The notes: generated by a model not told the origin, from the sequence alone. DNA of 33,354 bases from an uncultured Prochlorococcus sp. (GCA_902571335.1 CACGBT010000016.1:1-33354), one strand, 5' to 3'; numbered from the stretch's first letter, positions 1 to 10,300 are shown. Made by a program: numbers and translations.

Positions 1-1018
1 CTTCTAACAATCCTTTAACCTTTCTTTTTAAAAATTTAGTGTCTGCTCTATCTACAATATTTGGATTGTTCTGAAAGATTTCCTCTACTCGATCCAAACT
101 TACTTGACCGAGTTGAAAGGTATTTAAGGTAAAACCTAATAAAGCTGTAGGGAAAACAAGTCTTTCTACGTAAAGAATTAAAGCTACTAAACCACCTATT
201 GAAATAAATCCACTCTCAAGTTGAAAGGTTCCTAACGATAATAAGATCAATAATGAAATTGAAGAGATACCTTGTAACAATGGGAAAAGGATACTAGCTG
301 TTCTTGCCAGTTTTATCGCTGAATTTCGATAATCATTATTGTATAAGTTAAATTCTTTTATCTCTGCATTCTCTTGTGCATAAATTTTGATGGCGCTTAT
401 CCCAGAAAGATCTTCTTGTATTAGATCACTAAGCTTTGATAAGGATTCTTGTTGAGCTTTTCTTTGATTAACCATTCTACCTCCGAATAGACTTACAATT
501 CCGAGAATTAATGGAAAAATCATTAAAGCTGATATTGTTAATGTTTTATTGATCGAAAACATTGAAGGAATAGTAAATGAATAAGCCAATACAATGTTGC
601 ACAAGCTCAATACAGTAAAACCTAGAAGTCTTCTTATGTTTTCAACATCACTTGTAGCTCTACTAATAATATCTCCACTACCCTTTTTTTGAATCCATTC
701 TGGATCTTGAATTAGTAAATGGTCAAAAAGTTTTTGACGAAGATTTACCTCTACTTTTCTCCCTATTCCGAAGACAATCTGTCTTGAAAATAATCTTATT
801 AAACCCATACATGTTGCTAGAAATATTAACCACAAAGATTTAGAAATAACAAAATCCGATGAAAACCCATTTTGTAATTGGTCAATTATATTTTTTACTT
901 CTAACGGTATAACAACACTTAATATATTTACAATTAAAAGTGCTAAAGCTCCATATAAGAACTCTTTTTTGTAGGGTCTTAGGTATTTAGATATAACTTC
1001 TATCTTTAAATTTTTCAT
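1..1018 (-). CDS. ABC transporter, membrane domain (MsbA-like half-exporter), partial at C-terminus
   Basis: The reading frame starts with ATG at 1018 and runs off the window at base 1, giving about 339 residues. It begins MKNLKIEVISKYLRPYKKEF and shows the hydrophobic segments and coupling-helix style of an ABC transporter type 1 transmembrane domain, including IQKKGSGDIISRATSDVENI, a usual signature of MsbA/lipid and multidrug half-transporters. The nucleotide-binding domain would lie beyond the window edge, just after the last visible residues (DRVEEIF and onward). The likely role is ATP-driven export of a lipid or hydrophobic substrate across the inner membrane, probably as a homodimer. 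It is divergent from the DUF3288 gene with an 80 bp gap. The substrate cannot be read from this fragment. Confidence 0.85.
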   Translation of the reverse strand, partial: MKNLKIEVISKYLRPYKKEFLYGALALLIVNILSVVIPLEVKNIIDQLQNGFSSDFVISKSLWLIFLATCMGLIRLFSRQIVFGIGRKVEVNLRQKLFDHLLIQDPEWIQKKGSGDIISRATSDVENIRRLLGFTVLSLCNIVLAYSFTIPSMFSINKTLTISALMIFPLILGIVSLFGGRMVNQRKAQQESLSKLSDLIQEDLSGISAIKIYAQENAEIKEFNLYNNDYRNSAIKLARTASILFPLLQGISSISLLILLSLGTFQLESGFISIGGLVALILYVERLVFPTALLGFTLNTFQLGQVSLDRVEEIFQNNPNIVDRADTKFLKRKVKGLLE

Positions 1019-1098
1019 TTTATTTTGCCGATATGATTAAGATAATGTTTCATTTTTGAATATGTGAGCTAATTTTATAAATGATTCAGTATTTAATT

Positions 1099-1395
1099 AT
1101 GGGTAACGAGCAAACTCATCCTTTACATGAAACCGACAAGAATATTATAGATTCCCTTATCACTAAAAAAAAACCTGAAGATCTTGACTATATAAATTTA
1201 GCAAGATTAATAAATCGTTATTCCAATTTCCCTGGAGAAATTGAAATTAAAAATGATATTGAGAAAATTTTAAAATTTTGGAAAATTACTAAAAATGAAC
1301 TTTTTTCAAAAACAAAAAATATTTGGTCAAAAAGTTTCAGGCCCTCTAATACAAATAAAGATTTAGTTGGCTCCGGTTTTGATACCTCAAATTGA
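1099..1395 (+). CDS. DUF3288 family protein
   Basis: This small soluble protein of 98 residues starts MGNEQTHPLHETDKNIIDSL and has no membrane segment. The QTHPL...TD opening, the NLARLINRYSNFPGE stretch and the KITKNELFSKTKNIW tail match the cyanobacterial DUF3288 family, whose function is unknown. An in-frame ATG lies six codons upstream at 1081, but the family usually begins directly at the QTHPL segment, so 1099 is preferred. It ends 32 bp before trpD on the same strand, so the two may be co-transcribed; this says nothing firm about function. Confidence 0.85.
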   Translation: MGNEQTHPLHETDKNIIDSLITKKKPEDLDYINLARLINRYSNFPGEIEIKNDIEKILKFWKITKNELFSKTKNIWSKSFRPSNTNKDLVGSGFDTSN

Positions 1396-1427
1396 ATTTT
1401 ATCTGCATAGCTTACTCAAATAAATAA

Positions 1428-2462
1428 ATGTCTTCTCATCTTTCTAACGCTGAAATTTTAAATCTTTTGCTAGATGGTGTAAACCTCGATGAATTAACTT
1501 CTAGATCTTTAATGCAAAGATGGCTTAATGATGAAATTTCAGATGTTGAAACAGGGGCTTTTTTGAGTGCTTTAAGAGCTAAGAGCTCAACTGGAGTCGA
1601 ACTGAGTTCTATGGCTGAAGAACTATTAAATGTTTGCGAATTACCTGTAGCAAGACCAAATTTATATTTGGTAGATACTTGCGGAACAGGAGGGGATGGA
1701 GCTAATACATTTAATATTTCAACTGCAGTAGCATTTGTAGCTGCTTCTTGTGGGGTAAAAATTGCGAAACACGGAAATAAAAGTGCTAGTGGGAAAGTTG
1801 GCTCTGCTGATGTTTTGTTGAATCTTGGTTTGAATTTAAATTGTTCATTAGAAAAAGTAATCAATGCCGTAAGTGAAATTGGAATAACTTTTTTGTTCGC
1901 ACCTGTTTGGCATAAATCTTTAATAAAACTTGCTCCATTGAGAAAGACTCTTGGAATAAGGACAGTATTTAATCAACTTGGACCATTGGTAAATCCTTTA
2001 AGACCCAATGCGCAAGTTTTGGGTGTTGCTTCTGAGGATCTATTAGAACCTATGGGAAGCGCCCTTTTAAAAATGGGTATGAAGAGAGCAATAGTCGTTC
2101 ATGGTTCTGGCGGCCTTGATGAAGCTTCCCTTCAAGGAGAAAATAAATTAGTGTTTGTTGAAAATGGTGAATTACGTTTTTCAACAATAAATATTTTAGA
2201 TTTTAACTATGAAAATATTGCGAACAAAAAACTTATGGTATCTAATCTTGAATCTAACGAGGAAATATTAAGGTCTGTTTTAAATGGTTCTGGACAAAAA
2301 TCTCATATTGATGTTGTTGCCTTGAATGCTGCTTTAGTGCTTTGGGCAGCAGGAATTGAGGATGATTTAAAACAAGGATTTAATAAAGCTTTATTTTCGA
2401 TTAATCGTGGAGATCCTTGGAAAAAGTTTTTACGCTTAAAAAATTATTTATCCGCAAATTAA
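1428..2462 (+). CDS. trpD: Anthranilate phosphoribosyltransferase
   Basis: TrpD joins anthranilate to phosphoribosyl pyrophosphate, the second step from chorismate to tryptophan, in the cytosol. The 344-residue protein is normal family length. It carries the PRPP-binding motif CGTGGDG (residues 85-91) and the [17 protein letters not shown] segment (114-130) that binds anthranilate and phosphate. A helical N-terminal domain precedes the alpha/beta domain. The gene stands apart from other trp genes, as is common in cyanobacteria, and lies 14 bp upstream of carA, so the two are probably co-transcribed. Both use chorismate- or glutamine-linked pools, but no shared control is visible. Confidence 0.97.
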   Translation: MSSHLSNAEILNLLLDGVNLDELTSRSLMQRWLNDEISDVETGAFLSALRAKSSTGVELSSMAEELLNVCELPVARPNLYLVDTCGTGGDGANTFNISTAVAFVAASCGVKIAKHGNKSASGKVGSADVLLNLGLNLNCSLEKVINAVSEIGITFLFAPVWHKSLIKLAPLRKTLGIRTVFNQLGPLVNPLRPNAQVLGVASEDLLEPMGSALLKMGMKRAIVVHGSGGLDEASLQGENKLVFVENGELRFSTINILDFNYENIANKKLMVSNLESNEEILRSVLNGSGQKSHIDVVALNAALVLWAAGIEDDLKQGFNKALFSINRGDPWKKFLRLKNYLSAN

Positions 2463-2476
2463 TTAATTACAAATTA

Positions 2477-3616
2477 ATGATTAGTCAATATAAGAAAAAC
2501 GCGAAATTAGTTTTAAGTAATGGAATTGTATTTCCTGGATTTTATTTTGGTGCTTCTGGTACAGCTATTGGTGAAATAGTCTTTAATACGGGAATGACGG
2601 GGTATCAAGAAGTCATTACTGATCCAAGTTACCACGGACAGATATTAACATTCACTTATCCAGAGATTGGAAATACTGGTATTAATTTTGAAGATTCAGA
2701 ATCTAATATTCATGTCAAAGGTATAATTGTTAGAAATTTTTCATCTAATAACAGCAATTGGAGATCAGAAAAGAATTTCAATCAATGGTTAGTCGAAAAA
2801 AAAATAGTAGGTCTTTATGGAATTGATACAAGAGCTCTTGTTAAGATATTAAGATCTAATGGCTCCATGAATGGAGTTATTACTTCTGAAAATAAAACTG
2901 TAGAAAGTTGTTTAAAAATAATTCAGGATACGCCAAAGATGGAGGGGTTGAATTTATCCAAAGTAGTTTCAACACAGCAACAATATTTATGGAAAAGTCA
3001 TACAAAAACATTTTTTGATTTAAGAAAAAAATATCCTAAATCCTCTAAAAAATTTAAAGTAATAGCAATTGATTTTGGAATTAAAAATTCAATTCTAAAT
3101 AGACTTGTATCCCATGGTTGCGAAGTTTTAGTTTTGCCTTCTAGAACTTCTCTAAAAGATGTTCTCTCTAACAAGCCAGACGGTATTTTTTTCTCAAATG
3201 GTCCAGGCGATCCTTCAGCTGTTTCTGAAGGTATAGAATTAGCAAAATCACTGATTGAATATGGTGAAATTCCTATGTTTGGTATTTGCCTTGGCCACCA
3301 AATATTTGGATTAGCATTAGGGGGGGCAACTTATAAATTATCCTTCGGACATCGTGGTTTGAATCACCCATGTGGAGAAAATAATAGAATTGAGATAACT
3401 AGTCAAAATCATGGTTTTGCTATTGATCCTAATTCTCTCTCAAAAGATATGGTTAGAATAACTCACTACAACCTTAACGATAATACTGTGGCTGGCATAG
3501 AAGTTAAAAATAAGCCAATATTTAGTGTGCAATATCATCCGGAAGCGGGACCAGGTCCTCATGATTCAGATTATTTATTTAAAAAATTTGTTTCTCTAAT
3601 GTTAGAAAGATGTTGA
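2477..3616 (+). CDS. carA: Carbamoyl-phosphate synthase small (glutaminase) subunit
   Basis: CarA hydrolyses glutamine and passes ammonia to CarB for carbamoyl phosphate, feeding arginine and pyrimidine synthesis. The 379-residue product has the N-terminal CarA domain (about 8-150) and a C-terminal class I glutamine amidotransferase domain with nucleophile C271 in GICLGHQIFGLALGG and the H354/E356 pair in YHPEAGPGPHDSDY. Starting at 2477 (MISQYKKNAKLVLSNG) fits the family. The longer open frame from 2417 would overlap the trpD end by 46 bp and adds residues not typical of CarA. carB is not in the window. Confidence 0.96.
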   Translation: MISQYKKNAKLVLSNGIVFPGFYFGASGTAIGEIVFNTGMTGYQEVITDPSYHGQILTFTYPEIGNTGINFEDSESNIHVKGIIVRNFSSNNSNWRSEKNFNQWLVEKKIVGLYGIDTRALVKILRSNGSMNGVITSENKTVESCLKIIQDTPKMEGLNLSKVVSTQQQYLWKSHTKTFFDLRKKYPKSSKKFKVIAIDFGIKNSILNRLVSHGCEVLVLPSRTSLKDVLSNKPDGIFFSNGPGDPSAVSEGIELAKSLIEYGEIPMFGICLGHQIFGLALGGATYKLSFGHRGLNHPCGENNRIEITSQNHGFAIDPNSLSKDMVRITHYNLNDNTVAGIEVKNKPIFSVQYHPEAGPGPHDSDYLFKKFVSLMLERC

Positions 3617-3666
3617 CATATTGTTTTCTTTTGATTTGATAATTACATTTGATACATTATTTTATT

Positions 3667-3672
3667 GGAGGT
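3667..3672 (+). promoter_or_regulatory. Perfect Shine-Dalgarno GGAGGT for the STAS gene
   Basis: GGAGGT is unusually strong for this window, where most genes have no clear ribosome binding site. It is 8 nt before ATA at 3681 and 5 nt before ATC at 3678. No ATG, GTG or TTG lies at usable spacing in the STAS frame, and the frame has a stop (TAG, 3675-3677) just upstream. The site therefore argues for initiation at ATA or ATC. Confidence 0.7.
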
Positions 3673-3680
3673 ATTAGATC

Positions 3681-4043
3681 ATAGAAGATTTCCAGAAGTT
3701 AACGGTTTCTTTAAGAGGAAACCTAGAGGTTAAAACAAACATTATTGTTTTTACATTTAAAGGCCAACTTGATGCTTTCTCAGAAAAACAATTTAAGACT
3801 TTTGTTGCTAATAACTTAAAAAATGAGCTTCCATTCATTATTGACCTTACAAAAATAGATTTTTTAGATTCTTCAGGTCTTGGAGCTCTCGTTCAGACTG
3901 CTAAAGAGTGCAAAAAATTGAAACTTGGTTTCTCTGTCGTTGGCAATTCGAGAGTTGCCCAAACAATTAAACTTGTTCGCTTAGGGGATTTTCTTAACTT
4001 GAAGTCCAGTCTTGAAGATGCATTAAATTATTTAAAAAATTGA
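3681..4043 (+). CDS. STAS-domain anti-sigma factor antagonist, non-canonical start
   Basis: The frame from ATA at 3681 to TGA at 4043 encodes 120 residues that form one complete STAS domain, as in SpoIIAA/RsbV. Residues DFLDSSGLGAL (60-70) are the phospho-acceptor motif; S64 aligns with the serine phosphorylated by the partner kinase. Such proteins release a sigma factor (or another target) by binding an anti-sigma kinase when unphosphorylated. The first in-frame TTG is deep inside the domain and an in-frame stop sits at 3675-3677, so translation must start at ATA (3681) or ATC (3678), behind GGAGGT at 3667-3672. Its TGA overlaps the TTG start of mrnC. A matching RsbW-like kinase lies at 28021-28455. 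A sequencing error at the start codon is the main alternative. Confidence 0.88.
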   Translation: MEDFQKLTVSLRGNLEVKTNIIVFTFKGQLDAFSEKQFKTFVANNLKNELPFIIDLTKIDFLDSSGLGALVQTAKECKKLKLGFSVVGNSRVAQTIKLVRLGDFLNLKSSLEDALNYLKN

Positions 4044-4438
4044 ATTATTGGATTCAAAACTTGGTTCCATATGGATCTCCCGATGATATAGGTGTTATTC
4101 AACTTGCTTGGCTTGGAGATGCAGTATGGGAGCTTCACCAAAGACTAAGACATGTACATTTCCCTTTAAAATCTAAAGATCTCCATTTATCTGTAGTAAA
4201 CGAAGTAAAAGCAAAATCTCAGTCAGAATCTTTAAGTCAAATTGAACATTTATTAAATTCAAATGAAATAGAACTAATTAGGCGTGCTAGAAATAAAACA
4301 AAGAGATATCCAAAGTCTTCAGAACCTACCATATATTCCAGAGCAACAGGTTTTGAAACTCTTATTGGCTGGCTATTTTTAAAAGATCCTCAAAGATTAT
4401 CAACACTTTTTGAATATTTAGAATTAAAAATGAATTGA
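4040..4438 (+). CDS. mrnC: Mini-ribonuclease III
   Basis: This 132-residue protein is an RNase III catalytic domain with no double-stranded-RNA-binding domain, the mark of Mini-III enzymes that trim 23S rRNA precursors. The signature LAWLGDAVWELHQR (D27) and the downstream ATGFETLIGWLFL (E106) supply the acidic residues expected to bind magnesium. Translation starts at TTG 4040, overlapping the TGA of the STAS gene as TTGA, which suggests translational coupling. The rRNA methyltransferase gene rlmB follows after 4 bp, so two 23S maturation functions are adjacent. Confidence 0.92.
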   Translation: MNYWIQNLVPYGSPDDIGVIQLAWLGDAVWELHQRLRHVHFPLKSKDLHLSVVNEVKAKSQSESLSQIEHLLNSNEIELIRRARNKTKRYPKSSEPTIYSRATGFETLIGWLFLKDPQRLSTLFEYLELKMN

Positions 4439-4442
4439 ATCT

Positions 4443-5447
4443 ATGAAAAACTTCTCAAATAAATTTCGCGGAAAAAATAATAAAGAATACAAAAAAAATT
4501 CAGATTTTGGTTATTACTCAAAAAATACAAATCGTTCAGAAAAAAATGATAGATTTTTGAACAATTCCTCTAAAAATAGGAAAGTTGAAAATTTAAAAAA
4601 AAATGATGAAAATAATACTTTTTCTTCTTTAAAAAGAAGAAATCCAAGTTTTAAATCACAAACAGATTTTCCTAATAAAAATTCTGATATGCATCAAGAG
4701 TTTATTAATAAGAGAAATTTTGATGATTGGATATGGGGTAAACATTCGGTTTATGAAGCTCTTAGTAGCGATAGAGCGATTAATAGGATTTGGTGCACTT
4801 CAGAAATTTTTTCTTCAGACAAATTCTATATTTTGCTTAAGAATCTTAAATCAAAAGGAGTGCTTATTGAAGAAGTTTCTTGGAAAAGGCTTTCGCAATT
4901 GACGTATGGTGCTTCACATCAAGGCGTGGCATTGCAGTTGGCATGCTCTAAAACAATATCGCTAGAACAATTAATTGATTTTTCTAAACAAAATTGTACA
5001 AATCCTATAATTGTCGCATTAGACGGTATAACTGATCCTCATAATGTTGGTGCGATTATGAGGTCAGCGGAAGCATTTGATTGCAAAGGTGTAATTATTC
5101 CTCAAAGAAGGTCTGCAGGATTGACTGGAACAGTCGCCAAGGTAGCTGCAGGAGCCTTAGAACATCTTCATGTAAGTAGAGTTGTTAACCTAAATAGAGC
5201 ACTTGAGGAACTTAAAAAAAATGGTTTTCTTATTGTTGGCTTATCTGGAAATGGTCAAATATCTATCTCAAATTTTCAAGAAAAAGCACCTTTGGTAGTT
5301 GTAGTTGGCTCTGAGGATAAAGGTATTTCTTTGCTTACTCAAAAAAAATGTGATTTTATATTAAGTATTTCTCTTAAAGGTAAAACTTCAAGTTTAAATG
5401 CCTCTGTTGCGGCCGCCATATCCCTATTTCACTTGACAAGTAAATAA
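4443..5447 (+). CDS. rlmB: SpoU/TrmH-family rRNA 2'-O-methyltransferase (RlmB-like)
   Basis: The product (334 residues) transfers methyl from S-adenosylmethionine to a ribose 2'-OH, most likely the 23S rRNA guanosine modified by RlmB. From about D94 it has the substrate-binding domain (WIWGKHSVYEAL) and then the knotted SPOUT domain: motif 1 DPHNVGAIMRSAE (198-210), motif 2 GSEDKGIS (289-296) and motif 3 LKGKTSSLNASVA (311-323). The first roughly 93 residues are a low-complexity Lys/Asn/Ser tail, likely disordered and perhaps RNA-binding. Exact target nucleotide is inferred from family only. Confidence 0.9.
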   Translation: MKNFSNKFRGKNNKEYKKNSDFGYYSKNTNRSEKNDRFLNNSSKNRKVENLKKNDENNTFSSLKRRNPSFKSQTDFPNKNSDMHQEFINKRNFDDWIWGKHSVYEALSSDRAINRIWCTSEIFSSDKFYILLKNLKSKGVLIEEVSWKRLSQLTYGASHQGVALQLACSKTISLEQLIDFSKQNCTNPIIVALDGITDPHNVGAIMRSAEAFDCKGVIIPQRRSAGLTGTVAKVAAGALEHLHVSRVVNLNRALEELKKNGFLIVGLSGNGQISISNFQEKAPLVVVVGSEDKGISLLTQKKCDFILSISLKGKTSSLNASVAAAISLFHLTSK

Positions 5448-5528
5448 TTTTTATTGTTTCTAATCGCATTTTTAAAGACCACTAAAATGTTGTTGTTTCA
5501 ATACATTTTTATGATTAATAAAAATTTA

Positions 5529-5558
5529 TTGAATTTTCACTACAAAATTGTATAGAAT
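5529..5558 (+). promoter_or_regulatory. Candidate sigma70-type promoter for DUF1816 gene
   Basis: TTGAAT (5529-5534) and TATAGA (5551-5556) are separated by 16 bp, inside the 146 bp gap after rlmB. The gap is otherwise AT-rich with no RNA gene or clear terminator. AT richness makes chance matches easy, so this is a candidate only. Confidence 0.35.
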
Positions 5559-5593
5559 TTAACCAGAATTGATGGTCTTAAAGGCCAATTAAA

Positions 5594-5809
5594 TTGATTA
5601 GAAACTTTGGAAACAAACTCGGTTTAGCTTGGTGGGCTAAAATTGAGACAGATCAACCTAGTAGTACCTACTGGTTCGGACCATTTATTACTAAACGTAG
5701 TTTAAAAGAAAATATGTCTTCTTTTATAAAAGACCTTACTGATGAAGGCTCTAAAAATATTAAACACAGTTTTGTGCGTTGCAAAAAAGAAGAACCATTA
5801 ACTATTTGA
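5594..5809 (+). CDS. DUF1816 family protein
   Basis: This 71-residue protein starts at TTG 5594 (MIRNFGNKLGLAWWAKIETD). The GLAWWAKIETDQPSSTYWFGPF segment and the SFVRCKKEEPLTI end match DUF1816, a small cyanobacterial family of unknown function. No ATG is available in frame before the conserved segment, so TTG is the likely start. The family motif with paired tryptophans and a YWFGPF strand suggests a compact beta-containing fold. It sits alone between rlmB and gatA. Confidence 0.85.
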   Translation: MIRNFGNKLGLAWWAKIETDQPSSTYWFGPFITKRSLKENMSSFIKDLTDEGSKNIKHSFVRCKKEEPLTI

Positions 5810-5838
5810 TAACTTTGATTTTAATTAATAAATAAGAT

Positions 5839-7287
5839 ATGAATTTTAATTCTTTAAGAAAAGAAATTACCAGTAATAATGTTTCTGTTAAGGAGTTAGT
5901 TAACGATATCTTTGCAAAAATCGATCAAAAAGATCCTGAAATTAACTCATATATTTGTATTACAAAAGATAATGCTATTGAGCAGGCAGAGAACATTGAT
6001 AAATTAATTCAAAATAAAGAAAAACTGCCTCCTCTCGCGGGGATCCCAATAGCAATAAAGGATAATATTTGCACCAAAGGAGTTGCAACAACTTGTGCAA
6101 GTAAAATGCTCAAGAGCTTTGTTGCGCCTTATGAATCCACCGCTTCGAGTAAATTATGGTCTTCAGGGGGAATTTGTTTAGGAAAAACAAATTTAGACGA
6201 ATTTGCAATGGGTAGTTCAACGGAAACTTCTGTATTTGGAGTTACTTCAAATCCTTGGGATATTAATAGAGTGCCTGGAGGCAGTTCAGGCGGAAGTGCA
6301 GCTTCAGTTGCCGCTGGATTTTGTGCAGCGGCTATAGGTTCTGATACAGGAGGATCAATAAGGCAACCAGCTTCTTTTTGCGGCGTCGTAGGTCTTAAAC
6401 CTACTTATGGCAGAGTTAGCAGATGGGGACTTGTAGCATTTGCTAGTTCTCTTGATCAAATTGGCCCAATTACTAATACCGTTTCAGACGCGGCCGAAAT
6501 TCTTTATTCAATATCTGGTAAAGACCCCTTTGACTCAACATGTCTTGACAAGCCAGTACCAAATTATTTGACTGACTTAAATAAATCTATAAAGGGTTTA
6601 AAAATTGGAATCATTAAAGAATGTTTTGAACACCCAGGGCTTAATCCAGAAGTTAAGGAATCTGTTCTTTCTGGAGTTGATAGATTCCAAGCTTTAGGTG
6701 CTGAAATTATCGAAGTTCAATGTCCTAGATTTAACGATGGAATTGCGACATATTATGTCATTGCACCATCTGAAGCCTCTGCAAATTTAGCTAGATATGA
6801 TGGAGTTAAATATGGCTACAGATCGAATGAAGGTTCAAATCTTATAGACATGACTTCAAAAAGTAGAGCTGAAGGTTTTGGAGATGAGGTACAAAGAAGA
6901 ATTTTGATAGGTACTTATGCATTGTCAGCTGGATACAGTGATGCCTATTACAAAAAGGCACAAAAAGTTAGGACACTTATAAGAAAAGATTTTGATAATG
7001 CTTTTAAGAAAGTAGATGTTTTATTAACTCCAACATGCCCAACCACTGCTTTTTTGAAGGGAGATTTTGTAAATGATCCACTCTCAATGTATTTATCTGA
7101 CCTATTAACTGTTCCTGCTAATTTAGCAGGCCTCCCAGCAATTAGTATTCCTTGTGGTTTTGATACTAGAGGATTACCTATTGGAATGCAATTAATAGGC
7201 AATGTATTAGAAGAAGATAGAATATTGAATGCCGCAAATATCTTTGAAATTGATGCTCAGGTAATTAAGAACAGACCTTTATTTTAA
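5839..7287 (+). CDS. gatA: Asp-tRNA(Asn)/Glu-tRNA(Gln) amidotransferase subunit A
   Basis: GatA hydrolyses glutamine and supplies ammonia to GatB, which converts Glu-tRNA(Gln) to Gln-tRNA(Gln). The 482-residue protein is an amidase-signature enzyme. Its Ser-cisSer-Lys triad is visible: K74 in IAIKDN, S149 in [10 protein letters not shown] and S173 in [13 protein letters not shown], with the same spacing as in characterised GatA. It acts in the cytosolic GatCAB complex; gatB and gatC are not in the window. It is followed 84 bp later by dnaE. Confidence 0.97.
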   Translation: MNFNSLRKEITSNNVSVKELVNDIFAKIDQKDPEINSYICITKDNAIEQAENIDKLIQNKEKLPPLAGIPIAIKDNICTKGVATTCASKMLKSFVAPYESTASSKLWSSGGICLGKTNLDEFAMGSSTETSVFGVTSNPWDINRVPGGSSGGSAASVAAGFCAAAIGSDTGGSIRQPASFCGVVGLKPTYGRVSRWGLVAFASSLDQIGPITNTVSDAAEILYSISGKDPFDSTCLDKPVPNYLTDLNKSIKGLKIGIIKECFEHPGLNPEVKESVLSGVDRFQALGAEIIEVQCPRFNDGIATYYVIAPSEASANLARYDGVKYGYRSNEGSNLIDMTSKSRAEGFGDEVQRRILIGTYALSAGYSDAYYKKAQKVRTLIRKDFDNAFKKVDVLLTPTCPTTAFLKGDFVNDPLSMYLSDLLTVPANLAGLPAISIPCGFDTRGLPIGMQLIGNVLEEDRILNAANIFEIDAQVIKNRPLF

Positions 7288-7371
7288 ATTTGTATTAATA
7301 ATTAATTTGTAATCACAAAGTATAGATCTTTTAGAAATTTTCTCTATCTTATATATATAAATTATTTGAAT

Positions 7372-10300
7372 ATGGCTTTCGTTCCTCTTCATAATCATAG
7401 TGACTACAGCTTGCTTGATGGTGCTAGTCAAATTTCAAAAATTGTAGATAGAGCTTGTGATCTTGGAATGGAATCAATAGCTCTTACTGATCATGGAGTT
7501 ATGTATGGTGTTCTTGATTTGGTCAAGAAGTGTAAAGAGAAAGGTATAAAACCAATTATTGGTAATGAAATGTATGTGATTAATGGTTCTATTGATGATC
7601 CTCAACCAAAAAAAGAAAAAAGATATCATTTGGTGGTGTTAGCAAAAAATCATACTGGATATAAGAATTTAGTGAAGTTAACAACAATTAGTCACCTAAA
7701 TGGGATGAGAGGTCGAGGCATTTTTTCTAGACCATGTATTGATAAATCTCTTTTAAGCAAATATAGTGAGGGTTTGATAGTTTCTACAGCTTGTCTTGGT
7801 GGAGAGATACCTCAGGCTATCTTAAAAGGTAGATTAGAGGTAGCAGAGGATATAGCACTTTGGTATAAAAAATTATTTGCAGATGACTTTTATTTAGAAA
7901 TACAAGATCACGGTTCTATTGAGGATAGAATTGTTAACGTGGAATTAATAAAAATTGGGAAGAAGCATCAAATAAAAGTCATCGCAACCAATGATGCCCA
8001 CTATTTATCAAGCATGGATGTTGAAGCACATGATGCTTTGCTTTGTGTATTAACAGGAAAACTAATAAGTGATGAAAAAAGATTGAGATATACCGGTACA
8101 GAATATATTAAAAGTGAAAGTGAAATGCTTGAACTTTTTAAAGATCATATTGATGATGAATCAATTATTGAGGCAGTTAACAATACAGTAGAAATTTCTC
8201 AGAAAGTTGAAGAATTTGATTTGTTTGGTAATTATAGAATGCCAAAATTTCCTATTAACGAAGATACAGATTCATTTTCTTTTCTTACACAATTATCTAA
8301 TAAAGGCCTTTTAAATAGACTTAAAAAAAATGATCTTACAGAAGTTGATGAGAACTATAAAAAAAGACTATCTTCCGAATTAAAAATTATTAAAGATATG
8401 GGCTTCCCAGATTATTTTTTGGTTGTTTGGGACTACATCAAATTTGCTAGAGATAACTCTATCCCTGTAGGACCAGGTAGAGGCTCTGCAGCAGGCTCAT
8501 TAGTAGCCTATGCTCTTCAAATTACAAATATAGATCCCGTTGAGCATGGATTGTTGTTTGAGAGATTTTTAAATCCAGCAAGAAAGTCAATGCCAGATAT
8601 TGACACCGACTTTTGTATTGATAGGAGAAATGAAGTTATTGATTATGTTACTAATCGTTATGGAGAGGATAAAGTTGCGCAAATAATTACTTTCAATAAG
8701 ATGACCTCTAAGGCAGTTTTAAAAGATGTTGCAAGGGTTTTAGATATACCATATGGAGAAGCGGACAAATTGGCTAAGTTAATACCGGTTGTAAGAGGAA
8801 AACCTTATAAATTAAATGAAATGATTGACAAGAATTCACCTAGCCAAGAGTTTAGAGAAAAATATATTAATGATAATAAGGTGAAAAAATGGGTTGATTT
8901 GGCTTTGAGAATTGAAGGAACTAATAAAACATATGGAGTTCATGCTGCTGGAGTTGTTATCGCATCAGATCCTCTTGACGAACTTGTACCTCTTCAAAGA
9001 AATAATGAAGGGCAAATAATAACCCAATATTCTATGGACGATATCGAATCACTTGGATTATTGAAAATGGATTTCTTGGGTCTTAAGAATCTTACGATGA
9101 TTGATAAGACAGTTTCTCTTATTAATCAATCTACTGGAAGGAAAATAAACATTGATGAGTTACCACAAAATGATGGTAAAACCTTTGAGCTTATCGGGAG
9201 AGGAGATCTTGAAGGTATTTTTCAACTTGAATCTTCCGGAATGAAACAGGTCGTTAAGGATTTCAAACCTAACTCTCTAGAGGATATTTCGTCCATACTT
9301 GCTCTTTATAGACCTGGTCCTCTTGATGCAGGCCTAATACCTAAATTTATAAATCGAAAAAATGGGAATGAAAAGATTGATTTCCCTCATCCTTTTATTA
9401 AGTCAATTCTCACTGAAACGTATGGAATTATGGTTTACCAAGAACAAATCATGAAAATTGCTCAAGACCTAGCCGGTTATTCTCTTGGTGATGCTGATTT
9501 ACTTCGAAGAGCGATGGGGAAAAAGAAAGTTTCTGAAATGGTAAAGCATAGGAATATTTTTGTAGATGGTTCTATGAAGAAAGGTGTAAATGAAAAATTA
9601 GCAAATGATCTTTTTGATCAGATGGTTTTATTTGCAGAATATTGTTTTAACAAAAGCCACTCAACTGCTTATGGTGCTGTAACTTATCAAACTGCATTTT
9701 TGAAAGCCCATTTTCCTGTTGCATATATGGCAGCCCTTTTAAGCGTTAATTCTGGCTCTAGTGACAAGATGCAAAGATATATTTCTAATTGTTATTCCAT
9801 GGGAATAGAAGTTATTTCGCCGAGCATTAATTTTTCTGGGGTTGATTTCACTATTAAGAATAATCAGATTTTATTCGGTTTATCTGCAATTAAGAATTTA
9901 GGGGATTCTGCAATAAGAAATATAATTGAAAACCGAAATAGTTTTGGAACCTTTAAGTCATTATCGGATTTGTGCGACCGTTTGCCTTCTAATATTCTTA
10001 ACAAAAGAAGTCTTGAATCTCTTATTCATTGTGGAGCACTAGACGAGTTTTCAAATGATAATAATAGAGCACAGTTATTGTCAGATCTTGAGCATGTTAT
10101 TGAGTGGGCCTCTTCAAGAAATCGTGATAGATTATCTGGCCAAGGAAATCTATTTGACTCTAAAGAAGAATTTTCTAATGTTGCTTTTTCAGATTCACAA
10201 TTAGCTAAGGTTGATGATTATTCACTTATTGAGAAATTAAGGTTAGAAAAACAGCTATTAGGCTTTTATTTATCTGATCATCCTCTAAAGCATTTAACTA

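Noticed and set aside
1436..1864. 142-codon frame opposite trpD
   Set aside because: Mirror of a clear trpD gene with no family features or start signals.
2417..2476. Longer carA start at 2417
   Set aside because: It would overlap trpD by 46 bp and add residues unlike the CarA family; 2477 fits the conserved N-terminus.
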